A DNA stretch of 40,511 bases from Rhodobacter sp. (GCA_022340385.1 JAJDOB010000074.1:1-40511), one strand, 5' to 3'. Counted from the first letter of the stretch, positions 1-8,263 are shown. The notes: a model not told the origin generated them from the letters alone. Program-made: numbers and translations.

Positions 1-1
1 C

Positions 2-445
2 GGCGGCTCGGTCCATGATGTGATCGGCACGCGCTGCGATCCCTATACCCACAAGCTGCTCAGCGGCGGCGAATACCACCATTGCTGTCATTCCAACCTG
101 ACCCGCGCGCTGGCGGCGGAAACCGGGCTGTCGCTGCAAGACGCCGAAGGGCATGTGCACGATGTCCTGAACGTGTTCATGTGCACCGGATTTACCCGCG
201 ATACGGGTCAGTATTTCATGAAAGCCTCGCCCGTGCGCCCCGGAGACTACATCGAATTCTTTGCCGAAACCGACCTGCTGGGCGCGCTAAGCGCGTGCCC
301 GGGCGGCGATTGTTCGACGGTCCATTCCAGCGATGCGGCCGCCTGTTTCCCACTGCTGATCGAGGTTTTCGCACCTTTTGCCGGTGCGTTGAAAGGCTGG
401 GCGCCGGCGCCGCGCAACGCCTATTCGCGACGTCACACCGATTAG
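2..445 (+). CDS. DUF1989 / urea carboxylase-associated family protein (3' part only)
   Basis: The frame is open from the window edge, so the start lies outside. The visible 147 residues carry the conserved blocks of the DUF1989 family (urea carboxylase- and aminomethyltransferase-associated proteins): [10 protein letters not shown], the histidine/cysteine-rich YHHCCHSNL, the NVFMCTGF block, and the C-terminal SACPGGDCS. The family is linked by context to urea or amine catabolism and its biochemical role is not settled. The Cys and His clusters suggest metal binding, which is inference. The gene converges on deoD: its TAG stop overlaps the deoD TAA stop by four bases (442-445), so there is no room for a terminator between them. 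Confidence 0.85.
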   Translation, partial: GGSVHDVIGTRCDPYTHKLLSGGEYHHCCHSNLTRALAAETGLSLQDAEGHVHDVLNVFMCTGFTRDTGQYFMKASPVRPGDYIEFFAETDLLGALSACPGGDCSTVHSSDAAACFPLLIEVFAPFAGALKGWAPAPRNAYSRRHTD

Positions 446-1146
446 GGAAAGGCCGCCTTCAGCGCGATCTGCACCATATCGGCAAATGATTTCTCGCGAT
501 CCTGGGCGGGCAGTTCCTCTCCGGTCTGCAGGTGGTCCGACACCGTAAGGATCGACAGTGCCCGCACCCCATAGCGGGCGGCAAGCGTGTACAATTCTGC
601 CGTTTCCATCTCGACCGCCAGAATGCCGTGGCGCGTCATCTGCTCGTTCAGATCGGGGCGTTCGTCATAGAAGGTATCCGACGAGAATATTCCGCCGACA
701 TGGGTGGTGACATTTTCCGCCTCGGCGGCCTTCACGGCGGCCTGCAACAGCCGCCAGTCGGCACAGGGCGCGAAATTCAGTTCCCGGAAGATCGTGCGCG
801 ATGGTGTCGAGATGGCAGAGGCGGTCATCGCGATCACCACATCGCGCAGTCCGACCTGCGGCTGCATCCCCCCGGCAGACCCGATGCGGATCAGGGTCTT
901 GACGCCGTAATCGCGGATCAGTTCGTTCACATAGATCGAAAGCGACGGCATCCCCATGCCGGAACCGTGTATGGTAACGCGCTGCCCGTTCCAGGTGCCG
1001 GTATAGCCCAGCATGCCCCGGACCTTGTTGACCGGTTCGGGATCATCAAGAAAGGTCTCGGCGGCCCATCTGGCACGATAGGGATCGCCGGGCAGCAATA
1101 CGGTTTCGGCGATCTCGCCGGGCTTTGCGCCAATGTGGATTGTCAT
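442..1146 (-). CDS. deoD: Purine-nucleoside phosphorylase, DeoD type
   Basis: This 234-residue cytosolic enzyme cleaves purine (deoxy)ribonucleosides with phosphate to the free base and (deoxy)ribose-1-phosphate, in nucleoside salvage. The length matches bacterial hexameric DeoD. Visible family signatures are the phosphate-binding LLPGDPYRA near the N-terminus, [15 protein letters not shown], and the base/ribose site VEMETAELY, followed by TVSDHL, which holds the catalytic Asp. A strong Shine-Dalgarno (GGGAGGGG) lies just upstream of the ATG on the minus strand, fixing the start. The 309-bp gap upstream carries three helically phased repeats that might bind a regulator. Its stop overlaps that of the convergent DUF1989 gene. 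Confidence 0.95.
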   Translation of the reverse strand: MTIHIGAKPGEIAETVLLPGDPYRARWAAETFLDDPEPVNKVRGMLGYTGTWNGQRVTIHGSGMGMPSLSIYVNELIRDYGVKTLIRIGSAGGMQPQVGLRDVVIAMTASAISTPSRTIFRELNFAPCADWRLLQAAVKAAEAENVTTHVGGIFSSDTFYDERPDLNEQMTRHGILAVEMETAELYTLAARYGVRALSILTVSDHLQTGEELPAQDREKSFADMVQIALKAAFP

Positions 1147-1266
1147 TTCATCCCCTCCCGCAGTGCGGAAATCCTACACTGGCTCTCAGGAATACTGTGT
1201 CGGGAATGTGTCGTGCAACATCAAGACGGCGGCAAAATTCAACACAGCGAAACCCGCAAAACCGCG

Positions 1267-1299
1267 ATCGGAATCCTATCGGATTTCCATCGGACTTTT
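1267..1299. repeat. Three tandem 11-bp repeats upstream of deoD
   Basis: Three copies begin ATCGGA at 1267, 1278 and 1289, exactly 11 bp apart, each followed by five mainly pyrimidine or A/T bases. Read on the deoD strand the conserved core is TCCGAT. An 11-bp period puts each core on the same face of the helix, as in PhoB/OmpR-type response-regulator sites. The regulator is unknown. Confidence 0.5.
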
Positions 1300-1412
1300 G
1301 TCAGACCGGAATTTCGTGAAAACCTGTGCCGACGCGGGGGGGCTGCGGGGGCACAGCGGGTCTTTGACGCGTCATGGTCGGTTGTCTGAATTCAAACCGC
1401 AACACAAAGTGA

Positions 1413-1437
1413 ATCCCCGCGCGATGTGCGCGGGGAT
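1413..1437 (-). terminator. Hairpin terminator after the small secreted protein gene
   Basis: A perfect 10-bp stem (ATCCCCGCGC at 1413-1422 with GCGCGGGGAT at 1428-1437) closes a 5-base loop, 18 bp past the stop of the minus-strand gene at 1456. The downstream side on the minus strand is only modestly T-rich (TCACTTTGTGTT), so it may be a weak intrinsic terminator or a 3'-end stabiliser. Confidence 0.6.
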
Positions 1438-1455
1438 AACAGTGTTGGCCCGATC

Positions 1456-1677
1456 TTATTGCGGGACAGGACGGCCTGCATTGGCAGAATTGCCATTCGC
1501 CGCATCAGGCTTTTTGCCGTTGCCCAGTGCCGCGCCAAGGGTCTTTGCGGCAGAAACGGTTTCTGTGCCCACGTCTGCACCTGGATCCTCGGTTCCGGAT
1601 TGATCGTGACCTTTGGCATAGGCGGTGCCGCTTGTCAGAAAGGCCGTGACGATGATTGTCGTAAGAATGCGGTTCAT
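1456..1677 (-). CDS. Small secreted protein of unknown function
   Basis: This predicted 73-residue protein has a clear signal peptide: MNRILTTIIV, a hydrophobic core, then AYA, with likely cleavage after residue 21. The mature part of about 52 residues is low-complexity, rich in Gly, Ala, Asn, Asp and Lys, has no cysteine, and looks disordered. Support for it as a real gene comes from a good Shine-Dalgarno (GGAGGAAGACA before the ATG), the signal peptide and a hairpin just past the stop. No family is recognised. It shares its strand with the cyclase gene that ends 69 bp upstream, so co-transcription is possible. Confidence 0.65.
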   Translation of the reverse strand: MNRILTTIIVTAFLTSGTAYAKGHDQSGTEDPGADVGTETVSAAKTLGAALGNGKKPDAANGNSANAGRPVPQ

Positions 1678-1746
1678 TGTCTTCCTCCATTGGTTTCAAC
1701 AAAGAAGACACGACGCGCGCCGCGGAAAAGTTTCAGACGCGTTGGT

Positions 1747-3045
1747 TTATTCCACGACCTTGTTGACAAAGACAGACAGGCGGCGGGCCTTTGCCTTTCT
1801 GTTGAGATCGGCGTCGTCGAGTTCCTGGAACGACGCGCGCTCGTGGTCGGGAAGTTCTAGCCATGTGGCCTTGTCCATCGTGATGCAGGGCCGGTCGCGC
1901 GGTGCCGTGTTGCAGACGATGCTTGCATTCGAGGCGCTGCGCCCGATGACGCTGGCCACGCGCATCTGCCCGAACGAGAATGAAATGCCATGCACGACCC
2001 CGGTGGCCATGCCGACGCGCGGTTTTATCAGGTCAAAATCATCGCCAAGCTGCGGGCGCAGCGATTTCAGCGCATCCTGCGAGTTGCGAAGCAGAGAGCG
2101 CGCCGCACGCAGCGCGCGTTCGAACACGGATGGTCCCGACGCGTCGGCGGTGACGGCAAAGCTGGCAATGAAACCATCGCCCGTGAAACCCTCGATCACG
2201 CCGCCCTCGGCGGTCACGGTGGACACGCCGACCTCCATGAAGCGCCGCATGATCGCCATTGTCACGCTGACGCGGGCCTCGTTGGTGAAAAGCTGCGAGG
2301 AATTGGAAACGTCGAAGAACAGCACCACGCCACGTTTGGATTGTTCCGGGATGTTCAGCCCGATCATTGCCAGCCGCGCCCGGGTGTCCGAAAGGAAGAA
2401 CTGCAGGTCATCGACCAGCCCGGGTGACACCCGCGCGACGGCGGACTTGCAGGTCTCGATGTCCTTGTCATGCGACGAATCGAACAGGATCTGGACAACG
2501 CCGATCGGGTGGGCGGCACCGTCCCTGCCCGGTTCGAATATGCAGTCGGCAAAGGTTGCGGTCGGGCTGAAACCGTCGAAACGATAGACCGAGCCGTCCG
2601 ACTGAACGATCTCGCGGTCCAGATAGGACTGCATGGCAAACGCATCGCGCCCGGCAAAGACGGTGCCGTGGAAACTGGAATCCGCAAGGTTGGTGGGGGC
2701 GGTGCACAGGATCAGCAGGCCCAGGAATTCGCCCTCGCTGTCATTGACGGGAAGGTACAGCGTGGCCCGGCTGCCGTGCCCGAATTCCAGCAGATCGTTG
2801 AGCTTCGAGATCAGCGCGCTCTTGATCGCGCGGGCCTGGGTTTCAAGCGACGCGCTGTCGCGCCCGCTGCGTTCAAGTTCCTCGATCCGGGCAAGCTTTC
2901 GCGAGACGTCGGCGCTTAGCGCAGAGGTCTCGCCCTCAAGCTGCTTGATCCGGTAGCGCCCGGCAAGCCAGGCCAGACCGCCGGCGGTGGCCGCGGGCGC
3001 GATGGCGATAAACAGCGGGTGGGCAAAGAATGCGGACAAATCCAT
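1747..3045 (-). CDS. Membrane-anchored class III adenylate/guanylate cyclase-like protein
   Basis: The ATG at 3045 gives 432 residues; a TTG twelve bases upstream is less likely. An N-terminal membrane helix (about residues 8-28) is followed by a short coiled coil (35-65), an unassigned sensor-like region (about 80-215) and a class III nucleotidyl cyclase domain (about 238-385). Both metal-binding aspartates are visible, in FFDVSNSS (about D245) and FTGDGF (about D290), and VGMATGVVHG follows. The purine-specifying Lys expected after GGxxx is replaced by Gly (about G285, in GGVIEGFTGDG), so ATP specificity cannot be assumed. The expected role is making a cyclic nucleotide second messenger at the inner membrane. 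Confidence 0.8.
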   Translation of the reverse strand: MDLSAFFAHPLFIAIAPAATAGGLAWLAGRYRIKQLEGETSALSADVSRKLARIEELERSGRDSASLETQARAIKSALISKLNDLLEFGHGSRATLYLPVNDSEGEFLGLLILCTAPTNLADSSFHGTVFAGRDAFAMQSYLDREIVQSDGSVYRFDGFSPTATFADCIFEPGRDGAAHPIGVVQILFDSSHDKDIETCKSAVARVSPGLVDDLQFFLSDTRARLAMIGLNIPEQSKRGVVLFFDVSNSSQLFTNEARVSVTMAIMRRFMEVGVSTVTAEGGVIEGFTGDGFIASFAVTADASGPSVFERALRAARSLLRNSQDALKSLRPQLGDDFDLIKPRVGMATGVVHGISFSFGQMRVASVIGRSASNASIVCNTAPRDRPCITMDKATWLELPDHERASFQELDDADLNRKAKARRLSVFVNKVVE

Positions 3046-3140
3046 GTCGGTTTCCAAAAGGTTTTGACGATATCTCCGGCAATCCTAGCATGAATTCCCG
3101 CAGCGTCGATAACCCGGAATGCCCCGGCCGCCGGTGCGGT

Positions 3141-5105
3141 CTATTCCGCCGCCACGGTCTGCGGCTCGGCCAGTTCGACGATGTCGAACATGATCCGCGT
3201 CAGTTCGAAATCCTTCGGTGTATAGACCCGGGCGACGCCCAGCGCCTTCAGGCGTTCGGCATCGGCCTCGGGGATGATGCCGCCGGCAACCACGGGCAAT
3301 GCGATATCCGCCGCGCGCAGGCGCGCCATCAGGTCTTCGATCAGCGGCATGTGGCTGCCCGACAGGATCGACAGGCCCAGGACATGCGGCTGTTCCTCGG
3401 TCACGGCGGCGACGATTTCGGCGGGCGTCAGGCGGATGCCGTCATAGGCGATGTCCATGCCGCAATCGCGGGCCCGCGCGGCGATCTGCTCTGCCCCGTT
3501 GGAATGTCCGTCCAGCCCGGGTTTGCCCATCAGGAACTTCAGGCGCCGGCCAAGCCGCGCGCTGACCGCATCGACGGCCTCGCGGATATCGTCGAGGCCC
3601 TCGGTCCGGTTCGACGGATTGCGCGAGACGCCGGTCGGTGCGCGGTACTGGCCGAACGCGGCGCGCACCACATCGCCCCATTCGCCGGTCGTGGCGCCGG
3701 CCCTGGCGGCGGCGATAGAGGGGGGCATGATATTGGCCCCGCTTGCCGCCGCGGCGCGGACCTCTTGCAGGGCGGCCTGCACGGCAGTTTCGTCGCGCGC
3801 GGCTTTCCATGCGGTCAGGCGCGCGATCTGGTCGGCCTCGGCCCTTGGATCGGCGGTCATGATCGCCTCGGGGCCCGAGGTCAGGGGCGAAGGTTCTGCA
3901 CTGGTGTATCGGTTGACGCCGATCACCGTGGTTTCAGACGATTCGATCCGCGCGATGCGGGCGGCGTTGGCCTCGACCAGCTGGCCCTTCATGTATTCGA
4001 TGGCATTGATGGCGCCGCCCATCCCGTCGATCTGTTTCAACTGGTCGCGGGCCCCCTGTTTCAGCGCATCCACCTTGGCGTCGATCACCGGGCTGCCGTC
4101 AAACAGGTCGCCATATTCCAGCAGGTCGGTTTCATAGGCCAGAATCTGCTGCATCCGAAGCGACCACTGCTGATCCCACGGGCGCGGCAGGCCAAGCGCC
4201 TCGTTCCAGGCGGGCAGTTGCACGGCGCGGGCGCGGGCGTTTTTCGACAGCGTCACGGCCAGCATTTCCAGCAGGATGCGATAGACGTTGTTTTCGGGCT
4301 GCTGTTCGGTCAGGCCCAGCGAATTCACCTGCACACCATAGCGGAAACGGCGGAACTTGGGGTCTTCGACGCCATAGCGTTCGGCAGTGATCTCGTCCCA
4401 AAGCTCGACAAAGGCGCGCATCTTGCACATTTCGGTAACAAAGCGGATGCCCGCATTCACGAAGAATGAAATCCGCCCGACCATTTCGGGGAAGTCCTGC
4501 GGTTCGACCTTGCCCCGCAGATCGTCCAGCACGGCGGTGGCGGTGGCCAGCGCAAAAGCCAGTTCCTGTTCGGGAGTCGCGCCGGCCTCTTGCAGATGGT
4601 AGGAACACACGTTCATCGGGTTCCATTTCGGCAGGTGCCGACGGGTGTAGGCAGCCACATCGGTGATCATCCGCAAGCTTGGCTGCGGCGGGCAGATATA
4701 GGTGCCACGCGACAGGTATTCCTTGATGATGTCATTCTGCACCGTGCCTTGCAGGGCGGCTATGTCCGCGCCTTGCTCCTCTGCCACGGCGATATAAAGC
4801 GCCAGCAGCCACGGCGCGGTCGCGTTGATTGTCATCGACGTGTTCATCTGATCCAGCGGGATATCGTTGAACAGCGCCCGCATGTCGCCCAGATGCGCCA
4901 CCGGCACACCGACCTTGCCGACCTCGCCCCGCGCCAGTTCGTGGTCGCTGTCATATCCGGTCTGCGTCGGCAGATCGAAGGCCACCGACAGCCCGGTCTG
5001 CCCCTTGGCCAGATTGCCCCGGTACAGCGCGTTCGAGGCGGCGGCGGTGGAATGGCCGGCATAGGTGCGGAACAACCAGGGTCTGTCTGATTTCGGTTCG
5101 GTCAT
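3141..5105 (-). CDS. ecm: Ethylmalonyl-CoA mutase
   Basis: This 654-residue coenzyme B12-dependent mutase converts ethylmalonyl-CoA to methylsuccinyl-CoA in the ethylmalonyl-CoA pathway for acetyl-CoA assimilation. The N-terminal catalytic barrel (about 1-510) includes FRTYAGHSTA, FDLPTQTGYDSD and TINATAPW. The C-terminal cobalamin domain (about 520-650) has GKPGLDGHSNG, whose DxHxxG motif supplies the cobalt-ligating His (about H534). Single-subunit architecture and the neighbouring ccr favour Ecm over methylmalonyl-CoA mutase; sequence alone would leave some doubt. The start is the ATG at 5105 with AGGGG upstream. The frame stays open much further upstream, but that part is antisense to the two following genes. 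Confidence 0.92.
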   Translation of the reverse strand: MTEPKSDRPWLFRTYAGHSTAAASNALYRGNLAKGQTGLSVAFDLPTQTGYDSDHELARGEVGKVGVPVAHLGDMRALFNDIPLDQMNTSMTINATAPWLLALYIAVAEEQGADIAALQGTVQNDIIKEYLSRGTYICPPQPSLRMITDVAAYTRRHLPKWNPMNVCSYHLQEAGATPEQELAFALATATAVLDDLRGKVEPQDFPEMVGRISFFVNAGIRFVTEMCKMRAFVELWDEITAERYGVEDPKFRRFRYGVQVNSLGLTEQQPENNVYRILLEMLAVTLSKNARARAVQLPAWNEALGLPRPWDQQWSLRMQQILAYETDLLEYGDLFDGSPVIDAKVDALKQGARDQLKQIDGMGGAINAIEYMKGQLVEANAARIARIESSETTVIGVNRYTSAEPSPLTSGPEAIMTADPRAEADQIARLTAWKAARDETAVQAALQEVRAAAASGANIMPPSIAAARAGATTGEWGDVVRAAFGQYRAPTGVSRNPSNRTEGLDDIREAVDAVSARLGRRLKFLMGKPGLDGHSNGAEQIAARARDCGMDIAYDGIRLTPAEIVAAVTEEQPHVLGLSILSGSHMPLIEDLMARLRAADIALPVVAGGIIPEADAERLKALGVARVYTPKDFELTRIMFDIVELAEPQTVAAE

Positions 5106-5288
5106 GGCGGCCCCCTGCAAGATCTGGTTCGGCAATATTCTTTCGTTCGCGAAGTGATAAGTGAAAGATTGTGGCGGTGTCAACGTGCTGCGATGCAGAA
5201 TTTCCGGATGCGGTTGCAGCAAGGCGGAATTGCCGGACGATCCGCGCGGGATTGCCGCCCCGCCGGTTTCCTGCCAAGGCTTGCGTCC
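5106..5288. promoter_or_regulatory. Divergent promoter region between ecm and the acyltransferase gene
   Basis: This 183-bp gap should hold promoters in both directions. An 8-bp palindrome TTCGCGAA (5146-5153) sits inside an AT-richer patch, flanked by CTTTC (5140-5144) and GAAAG (5162-5166). This is a plausible operator, but no consensus pair was identified on either strand. Confidence 0.35.
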
Positions 5289-6635
5289 ATGTTCAGGACC
5301 GTGGAAATGCCGCTGTGGCTGTTGACGCTGATCGTGCTGTTCGCGGCGGTCACGTTTGCCTCGCATTTTCTGTTCCCCTCCGTGCGCTGGTTCTTCCGCC
5401 GCCGGATGGAACGCGTGGTGGCCCGGCTGAACCAGCGGCTGGAGCGGCCGATACAGCCGTTCAAGCTGGCGCGGCGTCACGACATGATCCAGCGGCTGAT
5501 CTATGATCCCAAGGTGGTCCAGGCGGTGGCCGATCACGCGCGCCATGAGGGCGTGCCCGAAAATGTCGCCTTCGAGGAGGCCAAGCGATATGCACGCGAA
5601 ATCGTGCCATCGTTCAGCGCGACGGCCTACTTCAGCGTGGCGATCCGGCTGGCGCGCTGGCTTGCGCGGGCGCTTTACACCGTGCATCTGGACGAAAGCA
5701 ACGACGCCGCGCTGCGCGCGATTGATGGCGACGCGACGGTGATCTTCGTGATGAACCACCGCAGCAACATGGATTACGTCCTGGTCACCTATCTGGTCGC
5801 GGACCGCTCTGCGCTTTCCTATGCGGTGGGAGAATGGGCACGGGTCTGGCCGCTGTCGGCTCTGATCCGGGCGATGGGCGCGTTTTTCATCCGCCGCACA
5901 TCGCGCAACACGCTGTATCGGCGGGTTCTGGCGCGATACGTGCAACTGGCCACCAGGGGCGGCGTGACGCAGGCAATCTTTCCCGAAGGCGGGCTTAGCC
6001 TTGACGGGTCGATGGGGCCGGCGAAACTTGGCCTGCTCAGCTATATCGTGGCGGATTTCGAACCCGGCACCGGGGCCGACGTCGTGTTCGTGCCGGTTGC
6101 GCTGAACTACGACAGGGTGCTGGAAGACCGGGTGCTGACAGACGCGGCAAAGTCGGGAACCCGCCGGTTTCGCGCCTCGGTTCTGGGGTGGGCCTGGTTC
6201 ACCATCCGCTACGCCTGGCGGCGGATGACCGGCAGGGCGGTGCGATTCGGCCATGCCGGTGTGGGATTTGGCGCCCCCCTGTCGCTGAACGAATTCGTGG
6301 CCGCCCACAAGGGCGAGGCGATTACCGGCGCGGGCGAAGAGCTGCGCCGCCGGGTGATGGCGGTGATCCCGGTCCTGCCGGTGCCGATGGTCGCCTGGCT
6401 GCTGCTGCGTCATGGCGGAACCGCAACCCGCGCCGCACTGGCAAAGGAAGCGGTGCCCTACCTGCAGCGGATCAGCCACCCGGCGATGAACGATCCCGCG
6501 AAAGTGGTGGATGACGGATTGGCCAGCCTGCTGGCCCGGCGGATCGTGCGCGAAGGGCCGGACGGGGTGCACGCTGAACCCGACAGTGCCGAGCTGTTGA
6601 CCTACTATGCGAATTCGGTGACGCATCTGTTTTGA
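5289..6635 (+). CDS. PlsB-like glycerol-3-phosphate acyltransferase family protein
   Basis: The protein has 448 residues from the ATG at 5289; an in-frame ATG at 5307 is an alternative. An N-terminal membrane segment (about 8-32) precedes the PlsC/PlsB-type acyltransferase core. Motif I is NHRSNMDY (HxxxxD, about H157/D162), motif II FFIRR, motif III FPEGGLS, and motif IV FVPVALNY. These match the glycerol-3-phosphate acyltransferase family, which esterifies the sn-1 position at the inner membrane. It is much shorter than E. coli PlsB (807 aa). A PlsX/PlsY-type gene (plsY) also lies in this window, so this may be a second route or act on another acceptor. It is oriented like ccr, 174 bp upstream of it. 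Confidence 0.8.
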   Translation: MFRTVEMPLWLLTLIVLFAAVTFASHFLFPSVRWFFRRRMERVVARLNQRLERPIQPFKLARRHDMIQRLIYDPKVVQAVADHARHEGVPENVAFEEAKRYAREIVPSFSATAYFSVAIRLARWLARALYTVHLDESNDAALRAIDGDATVIFVMNHRSNMDYVLVTYLVADRSALSYAVGEWARVWPLSALIRAMGAFFIRRTSRNTLYRRVLARYVQLATRGGVTQAIFPEGGLSLDGSMGPAKLGLLSYIVADFEPGTGADVVFVPVALNYDRVLEDRVLTDAAKSGTRRFRASVLGWAWFTIRYAWRRMTGRAVRFGHAGVGFGAPLSLNEFVAAHKGEAITGAGEELRRRVMAVIPVLPVPMVAWLLLRHGGTATRAALAKEAVPYLQRISHPAMNDPAKVVDDGLASLLARRIVREGPDGVHAEPDSAELLTYYANSVTHLF

Positions 6636-6654
6636 TGCAGCTGCGGCATTGGTG

Positions 6655-6672
6655 CCGGATTTCGCAATCCGG
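6655..6672 (+). terminator. Small hairpin after the acyltransferase gene
   Basis: CCGGAT (6655-6660) and ATCCGG (6667-6672) form a perfect 6-bp stem with a 6-base loop, 20 bp past the stop. There is no T-run after it, so intrinsic termination is uncertain. Confidence 0.35.
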
Positions 6673-6709
6673 TGAGACATAAAATTACAAAAAATTACCT
6701 TTCTGCATT

Positions 6710-6719
6710 GCAAAGTTGC
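6710..6719. promoter_or_regulatory. Candidate operator upstream of ccr
   Basis: GCAA-AG-TTGC is an inverted repeat in the AT-rich stretch about 90 bp before ccr. It resembles the TTTGCAAA-type sites reported for short-chain acyl-CoA-responsive (ScfR family) regulators of related pathways in Rhodobacter. The match is partial, so the assignment is tentative. Confidence 0.3.
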
Positions 6720-6809
6720 GCGCAGCTTCGTATTCCGGGTTGAATTCGCGCGGGAATCCATCGTGATTCTGCGGTGCGGCACGATCTGAAAAGTAAAGGA
6801 ACCGGCGTT

Positions 6810-8102
6810 ATGGCCTTGGATGATAGCCCCGCGATAGCCAGCTATGAGGCACCCGAGAAAGACCTGTACGAAGTCGGCGAACTGCCCCCGATGGGCTATG
6901 TTCCGCGCCAGATGTACGCCTGGGCGATCCGTCGCGAAAGGCATGGCGAACCCGACCAGTCCTTTCAGGTCGAAATCGTCGACACGCCAGAGATCGACAG
7001 CATGGACGTGCTGGTGCTGGTGATGGCGGCGGGCGTCAATTATAACGGGGTCTGGGCCGGTCTCGGTGTGCCGATCTCGCCCTTTGACGTGCACAAGGCC
7101 GACTACCACATCGCCGGTTCCGACGCCTCGGGCATCGTCTGGGCGGTGGGCGACAAGGTCACGCGCTGGAAGGTCGGCGACGAGGTTGTGATCCACTGCA
7201 ACCAGGACGATGGCGACGACGAGGAATGCAACGGCGGCGATCCGATGTTTTCCGCCAGCCAGCGGATCTGGGGCTACGAGACGCCGGACGGGTCGTTTGC
7301 CCAGTTCACCCGTGTGCAGGCGCAGCAATTGATGCCGCGCCCCAAGCACCTGACCTGGGAAGAAAGCGCCTGCTACACGCTGACGCTGGCCACCGCCTAC
7401 CGGATGCTGTTCGGGCATCACCCGCATGAACTGAAGCCGGGTCAGAACGTGCTGGTCTGGGGCGCCTCGGGCGGTCTGGGCTCTTTCGCGATCCAGTTGA
7501 TCAACACCGCCGGCGCCAACGCGATCGGCGTCATCAGCGAAGAGGACAAGCGCGAGTTCGTGATGTCGCTGGGCGCCAAGGGCGTGATCAACCGCAAGGA
7601 CTTCAACTGCTGGGGCCAGTTGCCGACCGTGAACACCGACGAATACAAGGCCTGGTTCGGCGAGGTGCGCAAATTCGGCAAGGCGATCTGGGATATCACC
7701 GGCAAGGGCACCAATGTCGACATGGTGTTCGAACACCCGGGCGAGGCCACGTTCCCGGTCTCGACCTTCGTGTGCAAGAAGGGCGGCATGGTCGTGATTT
7801 GCGCCGGCACCACCGGCTACAACCTGACGATGGACGCGCGCTATATCTGGATGCACCAGAAACGCATACAGGGCAGCCATTTTGCCCATCTGAAACAGGC
7901 CGCTGCGGCCAACAAGCTGATGGTCGAGCGCCGCCTCGACCCCTGCATGTCAGAGGTGTTTCCCTGGACCGACATCCCGGCCGCGCATGTCAAGATGCTG
8001 CGCAACCAGCACAAACCGGGCAATATGGCGGTGCTGGTGCAGGCGCCCAAGACCGGCCTGCGCACATTGGAAGACGCGCTGGACGCAAGCGCGTATCGCT
8101 GA
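6810..8102 (+). CDS. ccr: Crotonyl-CoA carboxylase/reductase
   Basis: This 430-residue cytosolic enzyme carries out NADPH-dependent reductive carboxylation of crotonyl-CoA to ethylmalonyl-CoA, the key step of the ethylmalonyl-CoA pathway. It is a zinc-independent medium-chain dehydrogenase/reductase. Visible features are VNYNGVWAGLG near residues 76-86, containing the conserved Asn region of the CO2 site, the acidic insert DDGDDEECNGGDP typical of Ccr, the Rossmann motif GASGGLGSFA, and the C-terminal IQGSHFAH. The ATG at 6810 has AAAGGA upstream. A strong terminator follows at 8131. Together with ecm it marks acetate/C2 or C1 assimilation without a glyoxylate cycle, or polyhydroxybutyrate-linked metabolism. 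Confidence 0.96.
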   Translation: MALDDSPAIASYEAPEKDLYEVGELPPMGYVPRQMYAWAIRRERHGEPDQSFQVEIVDTPEIDSMDVLVLVMAAGVNYNGVWAGLGVPISPFDVHKADYHIAGSDASGIVWAVGDKVTRWKVGDEVVIHCNQDDGDDEECNGGDPMFSASQRIWGYETPDGSFAQFTRVQAQQLMPRPKHLTWEESACYTLTLATAYRMLFGHHPHELKPGQNVLVWGASGGLGSFAIQLINTAGANAIGVISEEDKREFVMSLGAKGVINRKDFNCWGQLPTVNTDEYKAWFGEVRKFGKAIWDITGKGTNVDMVFEHPGEATFPVSTFVCKKGGMVVICAGTTGYNLTMDARYIWMHQKRIQGSHFAHLKQAAAANKLMVERRLDPCMSEVFPWTDIPAAHVKMLRNQHKPGNMAVLVQAPKTGLRTLEDALDASAYR

Positions 8103-8130
8103 CACTTCGACCGCGTCAAAAATATATTCA

Positions 8131-8170
8131 AGGCCGCGCCGGTTAATTCCGGGGCGGCTTAATTTATTTA
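8131..8170 (+). terminator. Intrinsic terminator after ccr
   Basis: A 12-position stem with one G-G mismatch (8131-8142 with 8149-8160) closes a TTAATT loop and runs into AATTTATTTA. This is the clearest intrinsic terminator in the window and separates ccr from the quorum-sensing locus. Confidence 0.8.
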
Positions 8171-8183
8171 GATTTTTATCTAA
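8168..8183. promoter_or_regulatory. 16-bp dyad upstream of the luxR operon
   Basis: TTAGAT-TTTT-ATCTAA is a perfect 6-bp inverted repeat with a 4-base spacer. It lies just past the ccr terminator and about 75 bp upstream of the candidate -10 at 8258. It could be an operator, for example for the LuxR protein, or an extension of the terminator. Confidence 0.4.
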
Positions 8184-8257
8184 CTCCAAAAATTCAAACA
8201 CTTGTTAACCGGAACCTCCCCATTTTTGGCGAATAGCTGTCTGCTTAGGGTTGTGAG

Positions 8258-8263
8258 TATAAT
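8258..8263 (+). promoter_or_regulatory. -10-like element for the small protein/luxR operon
   Basis: A perfect TATAAT lies 56 bp before the small gene's ATG. No good -35 is present at 16-18 bp, which would suit an activator-dependent promoter. Confidence 0.45.

Larger units (their letters stand above)
1147..1455. other. Intergenic region between deoD and a small secreted protein gene
   Basis: No gene is supported in this 309-bp stretch. It contains a triple 11-bp direct repeat (1267-1299) and a perfect 10-bp hairpin (1413-1437), listed separately. The deoD promoter must lie here or further right on the minus strand; no clear -35/-10 pair was identified. Confidence 0.6.

Noticed and set aside
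3030-4469. 479-codon plus-strand frame across ecm
   Set aside because: Antisense to the well-supported ecm gene.
5106-7889. Minus-strand frame open for about 930 codons upstream of ecm
   Set aside because: It is antisense to the acyltransferase and ccr genes, which have clear domains. Its sequence is His/Gly/Arg-rich low-complexity, typical of antisense frames in GC-rich DNA, and the ecm family starts at 5105.
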